Positions 24,342-33,011 of a DNA stretch of 64,000 nt are shown here, in pieces; position 1 is the stretch's first letter; each line of letters begins with the position of its first letter. Source of the stretch: Streptomyces sp. SUK 48 (GTDB lineage Bacteria > Actinomycetota > Actinomycetes > Streptomycetales > Streptomycetaceae); NCBI RefSeq assembly GCF_009650765.1, contig NZ_CP045740.1, forward strand, positions 8,222,001 through 8,286,000, read 5' to 3'. The translations under genes were made by a program, and so were the position numbers. The notes under the pieces were generated by a model, which was not told the origin of the DNA, made no database searches, and worked only from the letters and a program-made list of their open reading frames with translations.

Positions 24342-25158
24342 GAGTGACCTCCCCGCCTGCTGCGCGCAGGCCCCGTGGATCGAGACGGACCCGGTGCAGG
24401 GCGGCCCGCTGGAGAAGCAGGGCGCTGACCGTCCGGGCTCTCTTCATCAGCGGCGAGCGGATGAAGTGGCGCGGCTGCTCGGCGCCGTCGGACAGCACCC
24501 GGGCGTCCTGCGGCGCGTACGGCAAAGTGGCGATCACCGGCGCCTGCAGCACGCGCTGCACCTCGCCGGCGGGATACGGGCCCTGGTCGACCACCAGCAC
24601 ACCGATGCCACCCACGCGCTCCTCCAGCGCGCGCACCCGGCCCTGTGCCGCCTGCACGCCGCGCAGGGTGTTGCGCACCACGACGAACGTCGCATCGGCC
24701 TGTTCCGCCAGGACCCCGCAGGGGCCGCAGGCCCCGCGGCGGCCGAGGTCGATGAGCACGTCGTGGCCGCTCTCCGCCTCGATGCCCCGGAACATCTGCG
24801 CCAGGATCTTCCACACCTGGTCGAGGCTCGCCGCCTGCGCAGGATCGGTGATGCCGGGCAGCAGCAGTCGGTCGCGCGGTGTGTCCGGGTTGCCGTCCTC
24901 GGCGCTCAGATCGATCAGCTGCCGCCAGAATGCCTCACTGAACTCGCCCTTGCGGGCGGCGACCGAGAGGTTGCGCAACCCGTACCGGTCGCCGAGTGTG
25001 CCCTGCAGCAGTCCGTGCAGCACGGCCCCGCCGTCCGGATCGCACTCGGCGAGGATCATCCGCCGGCCCGCCTCGAGGGGCCACGACAGCAGCAGAGCGA
25101 GGGCGCTCGTGGTCACGCCGGGCGCGCCGCTGCAGCCCGCGAGCGCGATCACAGCCAT
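24331..25158 (-). CDS. TadZ/CpaE-like MinD-family protein with altered P-loop
   Basis: This is a 275-residue protein starting at ATG 25158 (TGATG overlap with the SAF gene). VIALAGCSGAPGVTTSALAL occupies the deviant Walker A position of MinD/ParA proteins, but both lysines are gone. HDVLIDLGRRG resembles Walker B, and ATFVVVRNTLRGVQAAQGRV resembles the switch region. CpaE/TadZ proteins localise the secretion ATPase and often have weak ATPase motifs. Position directly before tadA supports that role. Confidence 0.75.
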   Translation of the reverse strand: MAVIALAGCSGAPGVTTSALALLLSWPLEAGRRMILAECDPDGGAVLHGLLQGTLGDRYGLRNLSVAARKGEFSEAFWRQLIDLSAEDGNPDTPRDRLLLPGITDPAQAASLDQVWKILAQMFRGIEAESGHDVLIDLGRRGACGPCGVLAEQADATFVVVRNTLRGVQAAQGRVRALEERVGGIGVLVVDQGPYPAGEVQRVLQAPVIATLPYAPQDARVLSDGAEQPRHFIRSPLMKRARTVSALLLQRAALHRVRLDPRGLRAAGGEVTHAG

Positions 25159-25856
25159 CAGGCACCGTCCGCAGCGGCGAGGACCAGGCGCAGGGCGCCC
25201 GCGGCCTCCCACGCCGCGGCCGTGGGCCCGTCGCTGGCGGACGTGGCCACGTCGACGACCACGACTCCCGTACCCGGGGCGGCGCCGGAGGCTTTCACGA
25301 CACGGCCGTCGATGGTCTGCGCCGCGACGTCCGCAGGATTGCCAGCATCGGTCGTTCCCTGAGCCGGGACGTGCACCAGCTGTACCTTCTGCCCCGGCAC
25401 CAGATCAGTGGCCGGGACCTGTTTCGGCTCCAGTCCGATCGGCACCAGTTGCTCGCCGGTCTTCACCACGTTGTCGCTCGTCACCTGCGAGGAGGCGAGG
25501 AGGGAGCCGGGCTTGAGCTCCACGGCGGCCCGCCGGCCCACGACCGACTTCAGGTCGTCGGCGCGCACCGCCTTGACGACCGGGTCGAGGGCAACAGACG
25601 CCCTGCCCAGGTCCTCTTCGGTGAGGACCTGGCCGGCCTGGACGTCGCGGACCACGGTCACCACATCGGTGCGGTGGCCGACCTGGAAGAGCAGGACGGC
25701 AACTCCTGCACCTCCTGCGGCGATCAGCGCCAGCGACAGAGCGATGACGCCCGGTCGCCGCCTGCGAGCCGACACCCGGGGCGGCGCCACGGGCCCGGCC
25801 ATGCGTCCCTGCTGGGGGACACCGTGCGTAGCTGCATCTACGTGGGTCCTGCTCAT
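25158..25856 (-). CDS. CpaB/RcpC-like SAF-domain protein
   Basis: This is a 232-residue protein with a cytoplasmic N-terminus, one transmembrane helix (GVIALSLALIAAGGAGVAVL) and an extracytoplasmic SAF domain (VVTVVRDVQAGQVLTEEDLG, then GRRAAVELKPGSLLASSQVT). The SAF fold and context fit CpaB/RcpC, which helps assemble or anchor the Tad apparatus in the envelope. The stop couples to the TadZ-like gene. Confidence 0.85.
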   Translation of the reverse strand: MSRTHVDAATHGVPQQGRMAGPVAPPRVSARRRRPGVIALSLALIAAGGAGVAVLLFQVGHRTDVVTVVRDVQAGQVLTEEDLGRASVALDPVVKAVRADDLKSVVGRRAAVELKPGSLLASSQVTSDNVVKTGEQLVPIGLEPKQVPATDLVPGQKVQLVHVPAQGTTDAGNPADVAAQTIDGRVVKASGAAPGTGVVVVDVATSASDGPTAAAWEAAGALRLVLAAADGA

Positions 25857-25878
25857 CGTTGTGTTCCTTCCGGCGGCA

Positions 25879-26739
25879 TTACCCGACGACCTGTACTTCG
25901 CCGACCGCCACCTGCACGTCGGCCCGCCGTACCTCGGTGAGCCGACCGGTCTGCCCGCCGCCTAGCCAATCGATCGTCCACGTCGAGGTCGCGGTCACCG
26001 TGAACTTGCCGTTGTGGGCAGCGGCCGAGGTCCTCGAGTACACGTGTCCGCAGGTCGGGGACTGGCTCATACCTGCGGACGACGTGTAGGCGGTGCCGGG
26101 ACCGTTGCAGGTCACCGAGGCACCGTCGCCCATCGCCCACACCATCCTCGACACCTTGGCGGTCGCGGTGACGGTGACCCCGCCCGCCGTGGCCGACGCC
26201 GTGTTCGGCCCGAAGGACGTGGCGCTCTTCTTGACCCACATCCACATCGGGACGCCCACGCTGTACTTCCCGGCCGCGCGCGGGCTGGCGATGTCCGGAC
26301 CGAGCAGCGTCATGGAGTCGACCGCACGCTGCGCCAGTTGCCTCGGGTCCACCCGCGGAACCGGAGGCTGTCCCAGCGGGACGACGACGAAGCCGTCCGG
26401 GTTGTCCAGGCCGCCGTCCGTGCACCCGTAGAAGTAGGCGTCGTTCTTCTCGGGGTCGGCGCCTTTCCAGCCAGGCCATGCGGCCGCAGGGTCCGGATCG
26501 ACCTTGGTGTACGTGCACGCGACCTTGCTGTCGGCGCTGGTGCCGGCGCCTTGTGGACTGTCCGCCTGCCCGCCGCTGCCGCCGGTTTCGACGGCGACGC
26601 AGACTTTGACGACCTGGCACCTGACCGCACCGACGCCGGGATCGCCACCGGCGTGCGCGGCACCGGCCGAGGCCAGGGTGAGGACGCCGGTTAATGCGGC
26701 GAGACGCCGGATCAGCAGGATCGCTCCTGGGCGGTCCAC
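25879..26739 (-). CDS. Secreted protein of the Tad-like operon
   Basis: About 286 residues from GTG 26739; GTG at 26754 is an alternative with a better GGGGG ribosome-binding site. A signal peptide (ILLIRRLAALTGVLTLASAG, cleavage near AHA) precedes an acidic secreted domain with several cysteines (VRCQVVKVCV, VACTYT, YFYGCTDGG, VTCNG, PTCGHVY) and a Thr/Val beta-rich C-terminus (VTATSTWTIDWLGG). No family is recognised, but similar proteins accompany actinobacterial Tad clusters. It may be an envelope-side component. Confidence 0.65.
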   Translation of the reverse strand: MDRPGAILLIRRLAALTGVLTLASAGAAHAGGDPGVGAVRCQVVKVCVAVETGGSGGQADSPQGAGTSADSKVACTYTKVDPDPAAAWPGWKGADPEKNDAYFYGCTDGGLDNPDGFVVVPLGQPPVPRVDPRQLAQRAVDSMTLLGPDIASPRAAGKYSVGVPMWMWVKKSATSFGPNTASATAGGVTVTATAKVSRMVWAMGDGASVTCNGPGTAYTSSAGMSQSPTCGHVYSRTSAAAHNGKFTVTATSTWTIDWLGGGQTGRLTEVRRADVQVAVGEVQVVG

Positions 26740-27302
26740 TTCGTGACCATCCACTTCGTCCCCCACTTTTCGAGCGTTGCGGTACTGGCGTACTTGAGGA
26801 GCCGCGTCGTGGGCAGTGGGACCGGCTTCTTCGAGGTCTTGTCGATCAGCGTCCAGTGGGTCGTGTCAACGCAGTCGTGCACCACGGCCGTGGGGATCTT
26901 GCCATCGGTCACCTTCATGATCTTCGGATGGATTACCGGCTTCCCGGTCATCACCTGCCCGGCCTTCCGCATGACCTTGAGGTCGTGCTCGATGTCGAAC
27001 AGGGCCCTGAGGGTGTTGTTGTTGTTCAGGCCGGTGGCCGCCGAGGATGCCTTGCTGTAGGCATCGGTCTGCGCGGCCCAGGAGTTGCTGTACGCCGTGA
27101 GGGCCGCGTCCTCGGCGGTGGCTGTGGGGGACGGCGAACCAGCCTGCGGCGCAGGGTTGGCTCGGGCCTGCATGTCCGGACTGCTGTCACTGCAACCAGC
27201 CAGAGCCAGCACGCTGCCGGCGAGAAGCAGCACGGCTGCGTGCTGGTGGATGCGGACGGCGCCGGTATGGAGCCCCGAGAGGCGCGGTTGTGATGCTGTC
27301 AC
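26712..27302 (-). CDS. Lipoprotein, first gene of the Tad-like operon
   Basis: This is a 196-residue protein. GTG 27302 has GGGGAGAG upstream. A signal peptide ends in a lipobox (SVLALAGC), so it should be lipid-anchored outside the membrane. After a Pro/Ser linker, ALTAYSNSWAAQTDAYSKAS and ALFDIEHDLKVMRKAGQVMT suggest an NTF2/SnoaL-like cone fold with HDCVDTTHWTLIDKTSKK later. Such lipoproteins are common at the heads of streptomycete secretion operons. The exact role is unknown. Confidence 0.75.
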   Translation of the reverse strand: MTASQPRLSGLHTGAVRIHQHAAVLLLAGSVLALAGCSDSSPDMQARANPAPQAGSPSPTATAEDAALTAYSNSWAAQTDAYSKASSAATGLNNNNTLRALFDIEHDLKVMRKAGQVMTGKPVIHPKIMKVTDGKIPTAVVHDCVDTTHWTLIDKTSKKPVPLPTTRLLKYASTATLEKWGTKWMVTKWTAQERSC

Positions 27303-27701
27303 GTTCTCTCCCCGTAGGACGCGGTGCGGTCGCCTGTCCGCAGGTCTTTGGCTCGCGCCGATTCGGAATCGCGGCCTGACCCACCTGTGGTGATGCCTGT
27401 GTGTGATCGCAAGGTTACTCATATGTCACGTAACTTCCCGGCAAATAGGTCGAGTTCACTCGTGTGTCTGGGGATGTATCCGATCATTTCGGAATCGGGC
27501 GACCGCTTGGGTTCGGTGTCTTCGCTCGTCGCGCCCGCACAGAGATCTCGCCCCCCGGGGTTCTGCGGGAGGCCGTTCTCAGTGGTGTTGCGGGCCACCG
27601 GATGTCTCGCCGAACCCGCGCGTGTCGAGGTGACCGTCGTGCTGTGTGTTTCCTCGGCCGGCACGCCCAGGACGGCGATCCTGTGCCTCTCGGCCGTGGC
27701 G
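27303..27701. other. Spacer between the conjugation and Tad-like operons
   Basis: About 400 nt without a credible gene. It should contain the promoter for the Tad-like operon just right of 27320 and the end of the conjugation transcript just left of 27702. I see no strong hairpin or clear -35/-10 pair. Confidence 0.35.
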
Positions 27702-28613
27702 TCACAGCTGCGTCCACGGGCGGTATTTGCCGCCCGCCAGCGGAACCCAGATGTGAGAGGTGGGGCCGAGCTCGTCGAGGTCGTCCAGGACGGCCGCTCC
27801 CAGCGGCACCTCGCGGGCCAGGCCGGCCACGAGGGGATGATGGGTGGCCATGGCCTTGAGGTCGTTGATCCGGTTGTCCATCGTCTGGCGTGACGCGCCG
27901 GTCAGCACGAACAGGATGCGGGGGAAGACCGGGTACCAGCGCAGCCAGCCGGGGCCGTCGTTTGTCTGCCGGCGCCGGCCGAGAGGCTGCGGTTCGTAGG
28001 CCCACAGCCTCGCGTATTCGATCAGCTTCGCGGCCAGCCGCTCGCTGCTCATGGTGGCGCGGTCGATCTCGACGAACGCCCGCAGTTTGCGCCGCTGTTC
28101 GCCCTCGATGAGGGTGTAGTGCATGAGCGCGTCGGCGATGATCCTCTCTCCGTCGCCGATCGAGTGGAACACCTCGGGAGTCCAGTCCAGGTGACCGTGC
28201 TCGTCGCCGCGGCGGCGGGCATCCACGACGAATGCCAGGTGGGTCCGCAGGACGGTGAGGGTGTGCGGGGTCTTGAGCGAGGCGGCCGTGGCGGAGGTGA
28301 CGGGGTAGGGCGGGCGGCCCCGCAGCGCGGGCCAGTCCCGGGTGAGCCGTGCGCCTTTCGGAGTGAGGTACCAGACCCGGGTGCGGTGGGACTGCGGCAG
28401 GACGACGAAGTCGACCAGGCGCTCGCCGAGCAGCTCGTTCAACCGCTCCGAGACCGACTGGCGGGAGCGGTCGGGCCGCAGCAGGAGGTGCAGCTGGTGG
28501 GTGGAGGCCATGCGGTGCTGGGCGAGCGTGGCCAGGAGCTGGTGCTTGAGGGGCTCGACGGGACTGGGCGTGAAGCTGCCCGCGGTGCCTTTCCTGGGGC
28601 CGGTGATGGTCAT
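27702..28613 (-). CDS. Replication-relaxation family protein
   Basis: This is a 303-residue protein with an N-terminal winged-helix region (LLATLAQHRMASTHQLHLLL, then SRQSVSERLNELLGERLVDF, RTRVWYLTPKGARLT), a central HTLTVLRTHLAFVVDARRRG segment, and a C-terminal nuclease-like or helical part (DALMHYTLIEGEQRRKLRAF, VEIDRATMSSERLAAKL). This order matches the Replic_Relax family of actinobacterial mobile elements, proposed to act in plasmid replication or DNA relaxation before transfer. It is the last gene of the conjugation operon and overlaps the coupling ATPase by 4 nt. It may be this element's relaxase-equivalent. Confidence 0.85.
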   Translation of the reverse strand: MTITGPRKGTAGSFTPSPVEPLKHQLLATLAQHRMASTHQLHLLLRPDRSRQSVSERLNELLGERLVDFVVLPQSHRTRVWYLTPKGARLTRDWPALRGRPPYPVTSATAASLKTPHTLTVLRTHLAFVVDARRRGDEHGHLDWTPEVFHSIGDGERIIADALMHYTLIEGEQRRKLRAFVEIDRATMSSERLAAKLIEYARLWAYEPQPLGRRRQTNDGPGWLRWYPVFPRILFVLTGASRQTMDNRINDLKAMATHHPLVAGLAREVPLGAAVLDDLDELGPTSHIWVPLAGGKYRPWTQL

Positions 28614-31243
28614 CCGAACTCCTGGTCCATTTCCTTCGACAGGTGGGCGGCGGCGCCAGCGGGGGAGTGCGCGCCGAGGAAAGCGGTGACGCGGCCGAGC
28701 TGGCCGGCGGCGCGGTCCGTGGCCTGGTTCAGCGGGACGGCTTGTGCGTTCGCCTGGGCGGCTCGCTCCAGTGCCAGGGCCTGCTTCGGGCGGGCGAGAG
28801 CGGCGAAGACGGCGTCGAGGTGAGGCCCGCGCAGCCGGACGGGCCCGATGCGGCTGCCGCGTACGTTCATGGAGATGTAGTGCTCGAACCGGTCCATGGT
28901 GGCGACCCGGTCGGGGCTGGGGTCATCGCCCCATTCGGCGGTGATCGGCGCGATAGCGGACTTCGAACCGGCGGTGGTGGCCAGCGTGGAGGCATTCTGC
29001 ACGAGGGACTGCCGCACTGGTGTGGGCAGCCGGGACAGCAGCTGGGTCATGCCGTGGACGTGGCACCTGTACTTGCGCAGGTCCTCGAACATCGCCGCGA
29101 TGGTCTCGGGCGCTGCTCCGGTCAGGGTGATCAGTTCGTCGAAGTACGGGCGGAACGGCACCCGTTTCCCCTCCGGGGTGTCGCGCCGCGAGCGCGCGGC
29201 CCGCAGCAGGTCCCGGGCGAGCAGCGCGGTCAGGAGGCGGTCAGTGGGCCCGTTGCCGCCCGGGCACACCCACACGATCATCCTGGAGTCCATGGCCGCG
29301 CGGATGTCGTAGACGCCGGCGGGCCGGCCGAGGAAGGCGCGGGTGAGGGGGTTGGCGGCGAGCCGGGCGATGGGGTTGAGGACGACGGCGAACGCGTCGG
29401 CCGGCAAGGTCGGGAACACCGACTGCCACCAGGCGCGGGTGTCCCCGTCGAGCCGGTCCGCCACCGCGGCGAGCGCTGCCGTGCGGAATGCGGCGTCGGT
29501 GAGCAGAGCGCGGATGTGGAAGATCGTGGCCTGGTCCTCGGGTTGGCCGGCCTGGCAGGCCGCCTCGTTCACGGCGGCCAGGACGGTGAGCGCGGCGGTG
29601 AGGATGGTGAGCGCGCGCGGTGCGCTCGCGTCGTCCCATGCCAGCGCGGAGGCGTAGGCGTCGGCGATCGCCTCGACGACCTCGTGTGCCGCCTGTCCCT
29701 GGTGCATGCCGAGCGGATTCCACGAACTGATCCGCGGGCTGGGACCGAGACCGTTGAGGTCGATCAGTGCGATCCGCTGCATCAGGTCGTCGTGCGCCAG
29801 AAACGGCCGGGCGCGCGGCCACGAGTCGCGGTGCGGGTCGACGAAGACCAGGCCCCCGCCCGCGTGTGCCCATCCGATCGCCTGGGCCAGAGCCCGCTCC
29901 GTCTTGCCGCCGCCTGCCTTGCCGACCCCGACTTCGAACAGGGTCTCCTCGGCATAGGTGGCGACCAGCCGCTGCCGGCCGTCCGGGCCGCGGTAGATGC
30001 CCTGCAGCAGCAACTCGGGGTCGCCGAAACGGAAAGTCGGCAGGTCGCTGGCGAGCACCGGCAGACGGCAGTGCACGGTGGGCGGCTTGAGCAGTCCGTA
30101 AAGTTCCTCCAGCCTCACCCAGTTCGCGCGGGGCGGCTGGCAGTGCCCCAGGTTCCAGCGGCGCTCGAAAGCACGCCTGGTGGGCCAGCGGTCGGCGCCG
30201 ATCCGCCACGGCCCCAGCTGCCAGCCGCGCATGGCCCACCGGGAGCGGCCGCCGAAAACGTCGAGCGCGGCCTGAAGCTGTGCCATACGGGCCTCCGCGC
30301 GGCCCGCGGTGTTCGAAGCGCACATCACGAGCAGCTGGACCCGGACCAACTGGTCGTCCTCGGCGAGCTTGCCCAGCGCCTCCGTCGGCTCCACCCGGCG
30401 CGGGACCGGCGGCATCACCAGCCGCCGCCCGCCACCGGCTGCCGGCCTGTCACTGAGCAGCTGCTGCACCTGCCAGCCCAGGGAGTCCTCGATGCCGCTG
30501 GCGTCCTGCCGCAGCCAGCGCGCGGCTCGCTGGGCCTCGCGGCGCTCACAGCGCCGGGCGGCGCCCATCAACTGCCGGCGGCGGGCCCGCAGTACCCACT
30601 TCGGTGCCCGCTGCATGTCGAGCCGGAGCTCGGCAAGGTCACCGAGCTCGGCGCGCAGGTCCGCCACGGCGTCGATGAGCGGCTGCAGCGGATCGGGGGC
30701 GAGCGGCACCTCGCGCAGGGGCGCTGTGGGCTTGCCGCGCAGGATGAACTCGGCTCGCACGGTGTGCTCCCGGGGCTTGTCGGTGATCGGCCGCCCCGGG
30801 GCCACGGTGACGTCCGGCCCGAACGGGGTGATCGACAGGAGCCGTTCCGCGCCGGCCGGTCCTTCGATGCGGTAGCGCAGCGGCGCGCTGCCGTCGGCGC
30901 GCAGCCGGATCTGTACGGCCTTCGACCGGCGCGGTGCCCACCAGGGCATGGACGTGGACGCGCGGGCGAGCTGGACACCGCGCCTGAAGATCTCCTCCGG
31001 AGTCGGCTCGAAGTGCCGGGTGGAGAGGAGTTCCAGAGCCATCCGCTGGGCCGAAGCCTTGGCTGCGAGCCTGCGCACCACCAGTTCGCCCGCGCCCCAG
31101 CAGACGGCGATGATCATCGCGAGCACATACCAGTGGGCGCAGAGCCAGTGCGCCCACCCGGCGATAGCGGTGAGCAGAGCGCATACATGACGGGCAGTCG
31201 TGTGCGCGGCCAGGCCGGTCAGATGCGGGGCTGCGGCGTCCAC
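28610..31243 (-). CDS. Type IV coupling protein-like ATPase (VirD4/TraD-type)
   Basis: This is an 877-residue protein. GTG 31243 follows GGGAG. N-terminal membrane segments (VCALLTAIAGWAHWLCAHWY, VLAMIIAVCWGAGELV) precede a large cytosolic region. Walker A is GKAGGGKT at about 441-448, followed by VFVDPHRDSW and a long helical domain. FRPYFDELITLTG is a Walker B-like strand, then CHVHGMTQLLSRLPTPVRQS and ATTAGSKSAIAP. The order fits VirD4-type pumps that deliver DNA to the secretion channel. It sits between the T4SS genes and the replication-relaxation gene, as expected. Confidence 0.85.
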   Translation of the reverse strand: MDAAAPHLTGLAAHTTARHVCALLTAIAGWAHWLCAHWYVLAMIIAVCWGAGELVVRRLAAKASAQRMALELLSTRHFEPTPEEIFRRGVQLARASTSMPWWAPRRSKAVQIRLRADGSAPLRYRIEGPAGAERLLSITPFGPDVTVAPGRPITDKPREHTVRAEFILRGKPTAPLREVPLAPDPLQPLIDAVADLRAELGDLAELRLDMQRAPKWVLRARRRQLMGAARRCERREAQRAARWLRQDASGIEDSLGWQVQQLLSDRPAAGGGRRLVMPPVPRRVEPTEALGKLAEDDQLVRVQLLVMCASNTAGRAEARMAQLQAALDVFGGRSRWAMRGWQLGPWRIGADRWPTRRAFERRWNLGHCQPPRANWVRLEELYGLLKPPTVHCRLPVLASDLPTFRFGDPELLLQGIYRGPDGRQRLVATYAEETLFEVGVGKAGGGKTERALAQAIGWAHAGGGLVFVDPHRDSWPRARPFLAHDDLMQRIALIDLNGLGPSPRISSWNPLGMHQGQAAHEVVEAIADAYASALAWDDASAPRALTILTAALTVLAAVNEAACQAGQPEDQATIFHIRALLTDAAFRTAALAAVADRLDGDTRAWWQSVFPTLPADAFAVVLNPIARLAANPLTRAFLGRPAGVYDIRAAMDSRMIVWVCPGGNGPTDRLLTALLARDLLRAARSRRDTPEGKRVPFRPYFDELITLTGAAPETIAAMFEDLRKYRCHVHGMTQLLSRLPTPVRQSLVQNASTLATTAGSKSAIAPITAEWGDDPSPDRVATMDRFEHYISMNVRGSRIGPVRLRGPHLDAVFAALARPKQALALERAAQANAQAVPLNQATDRAAGQLGRVTAFLGAHSPAGAAAHLSKEMDQEFG

Positions 31244-31863
31244 GTCGCTGCTCCCTTCTCGGACGTGCGGGTGAAGTGCCATTCGCTGATGCGGAGGTCG
31301 GTGAAGGTGCCGCCGCGGTCCGTGCCGGCCCACACCAGATGGACCACCGCCCCGGCCGGGCTGCCGTCGCGGCGGGCGAGTGCGGCCTGGATGCGGAAGC
31401 GGGCGGTGGCGAACGCCGGGGCCATCTGGTCTGCGCCGGGGAAGAGGTCCGGCCACTGCGCACGGCCGGCTCCGGTGGCGTCCGCGCGCAGCAATGCGCG
31501 GCCCGCGGCGAGCAGTTCGCGTTCATCCGAGGCGGGCAGGTCGGCGGGCCAGGCCGTCTCCAGCGAGCGCTGGATCGCCTGGTCGCCGGCCACGCCCTCA
31601 CCGTGCGGCGGCAGAGCCGGCGCGGGGACAAGTGCCGCCCGTGGGGGAGGTGCCGCGAAAGAAGGCGTGCCGTCGGCCGGCGCAGAAGGCGCGGGCCGCG
31701 CCGATCGGGCCGTCCTGGTTGTAGTCGGGCGCGGGTCCCGAAACGACGCTGCGGGGGCCGGTGGCTGCCGGGCCTGTGGCATGCCGAGCAGGGCGCCCCC
31801 GGTGACGGCGAGCAGGACAGTGCTCACCAGCAGCAGCCGCGGTGAGCGCGGGGTGGTGGTCAC
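31219..31863 (-). CDS. Membrane-anchored protein of the conjugation operon
   Basis: This is a 214-residue protein starting at GTG 31863, overlapping the NlpC/P60 stop (GTGA). A single N-terminal helix (LLLVSTVLLAVTGGALLGMP) and a Pro-rich linker precede a soluble domain (about residues 95-214) with beta strands near the end (AVVHLVWAGTDRGGTFTDLR, ISEWHFTR). No family is recognised. An extracytoplasmic channel or accessory role follows from operon position only. Confidence 0.65.
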   Translation of the reverse strand: MTTTPRSPRLLLVSTVLLAVTGGALLGMPQARQPPAPAASFRDPRPTTTRTARSARPAPSAPADGTPSFAAPPPRAALVPAPALPPHGEGVAGDQAIQRSLETAWPADLPASDERELLAAGRALLRADATGAGRAQWPDLFPGADQMAPAFATARFRIQAALARRDGSPAGAVVHLVWAGTDRGGTFTDLRISEWHFTRTSEKGAATWTPQPRI

Positions 31864-33011
31864 AGCAGCCGTGCTCCTCCCGCGAATCCGGACATGGTGT
31901 TGACCGAGTCGAGGCGGACGACGGTGCCCGGGCGGGCGGCGTTGATCATCTGTCCGCCGCCGACATAGATCCCGACGTGGTGGATCGTTGAGTCGCGCCC
32001 CGGGACGTAGGCAAAGAAGACGAGGTCGCCCGGTCTGAGCGCGCTGGTGCCGAGGCCGGCGGGCAGGCGCCGGCCCGCACCGGCCTGTGCGTCCGCGGTG
32101 CGCGGCAGCCGCACACCGATCCTGGCGTACGCGTAGCTGGTCAGCCCCGAGCAGTCGAAGCCCTTGATGCCCGCACCGCTCTTGCCGCTGCGTGAACAGC
32201 AGAACCCGTACGAGGGGCCGCCGGCGTTGCCGCCGCCCCAGGAGTAGGGCACCCCCCGCTGGGAGAGGGCAGACTCGATCACGATCCGGACCTTGCCCGG
32301 CAGGTGCTTCAGATCCGGGCCCGTGGCGGGTGCCGTGTACTGGGCGATCCAGCCCAGCACGTTGGCCACGTACTCGTCTGAGTGGTTGTACTGGAAGATC
32401 GCAGCCCTGAGCTGCGTGCTCTTGGCCAAGTCGCGGCCCCGGCCGCACAGGTAGAGGGTCGCCCCCAGCGCGGCGTCGTCCGCGTTGTGCGGGTCGGCGA
32501 TCTTGTCTGCGTTGCCGTCCCTGCCGACGTGCTCCCAGACCGAGGGCAGGAACTGGAAAGGCCCCACGGCCCGCTCCCCGGTAGCGGTGCCGTCCCATTT
32601 GCCGCGGTCGCTGTCCGGGACCGCGGTGATGTTGCCGCCCTGGCCGGAGCCGTTGAGGAGGACCCCGTACAGCTTGGGACGGATGTCACCGTTGCCGGCG
32701 ATGGTGCGGCCGATGGCATGGTTGGACTCGACCTTGGCGATCGCGGCGAGGATGGGCCAGCGCATGCCCTGACACCGGGGCACGTACAGGCCGACGTTCT
32801 GGACTGCCTTCTTGTAGGCGGCCAGCATCCGGGGAGGAATGTCCGCGGCGCTGCCGCCCTCGGTGATGCCCCCGCCGCCTTGCGCACCCGTCCTCAGCGC
32901 GATGTACGAGCTGATCGCGTTCCCTACCGGCGCGGCACAGCACACGGCGGCGAACATCAGCACCCCCACCACGCACCCCCACCGCCTGACGCGGCGTCCA
33001 GGAATCCTCAC
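31860..33011 (-). CDS. Bifunctional lytic transglycosylase / NlpC-P60 endopeptidase
   Basis: This is a 383-residue protein with an N-terminal membrane anchor (CVVGVLMFAAVCCAAPVG). Residues about 80-230 form a transglycosylase-like domain (WPILAAIAKVESNHAIGRTI with the catalytic-type Glu, then GPFQFLPSVWEHVGRDGN). Residues about 265-383 form an NlpC/P60 domain with the catalytic Cys in FDCSGLTSYAY and His in IHHVGIYVGGG. It should open peptidoglycan locally for the conjugation channel (VirB1-like role). The GTG start overlaps the presumed true stop of the VirB6-like gene. Confidence 0.9.
   Translation of the reverse strand: MRIPGRRVRRWGCVVGVLMFAAVCCAAPVGNAISSYIALRTGAQGGGGITEGGSAADIPPRMLAAYKKAVQNVGLYVPRCQGMRWPILAAIAKVESNHAIGRTIAGNGDIRPKLYGVLLNGSGQGGNITAVPDSDRGKWDGTATGERAVGPFQFLPSVWEHVGRDGNADKIADPHNADDAALGATLYLCGRGRDLAKSTQLRAAIFQYNHSDEYVANVLGWIAQYTAPATGPDLKHLPGKVRIVIESALSQRGVPYSWGGGNAGGPSYGFCCSRSGKSGAGIKGFDCSGLTSYAYARIGVRLPRTADAQAGAGRRLPAGLGTSALRPGDLVFFAYVPGRDSTIHHVGIYVGGGQMINAARPGTVVRLDSVNTMSGFAGGARLL

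Noticed and set aside
28643..31903. 1086-aa plus-strand frame opposite the coupling ATPase
   Set aside because: Despite its length it has shadow composition, while the minus strand carries Walker motifs and operon overlaps.
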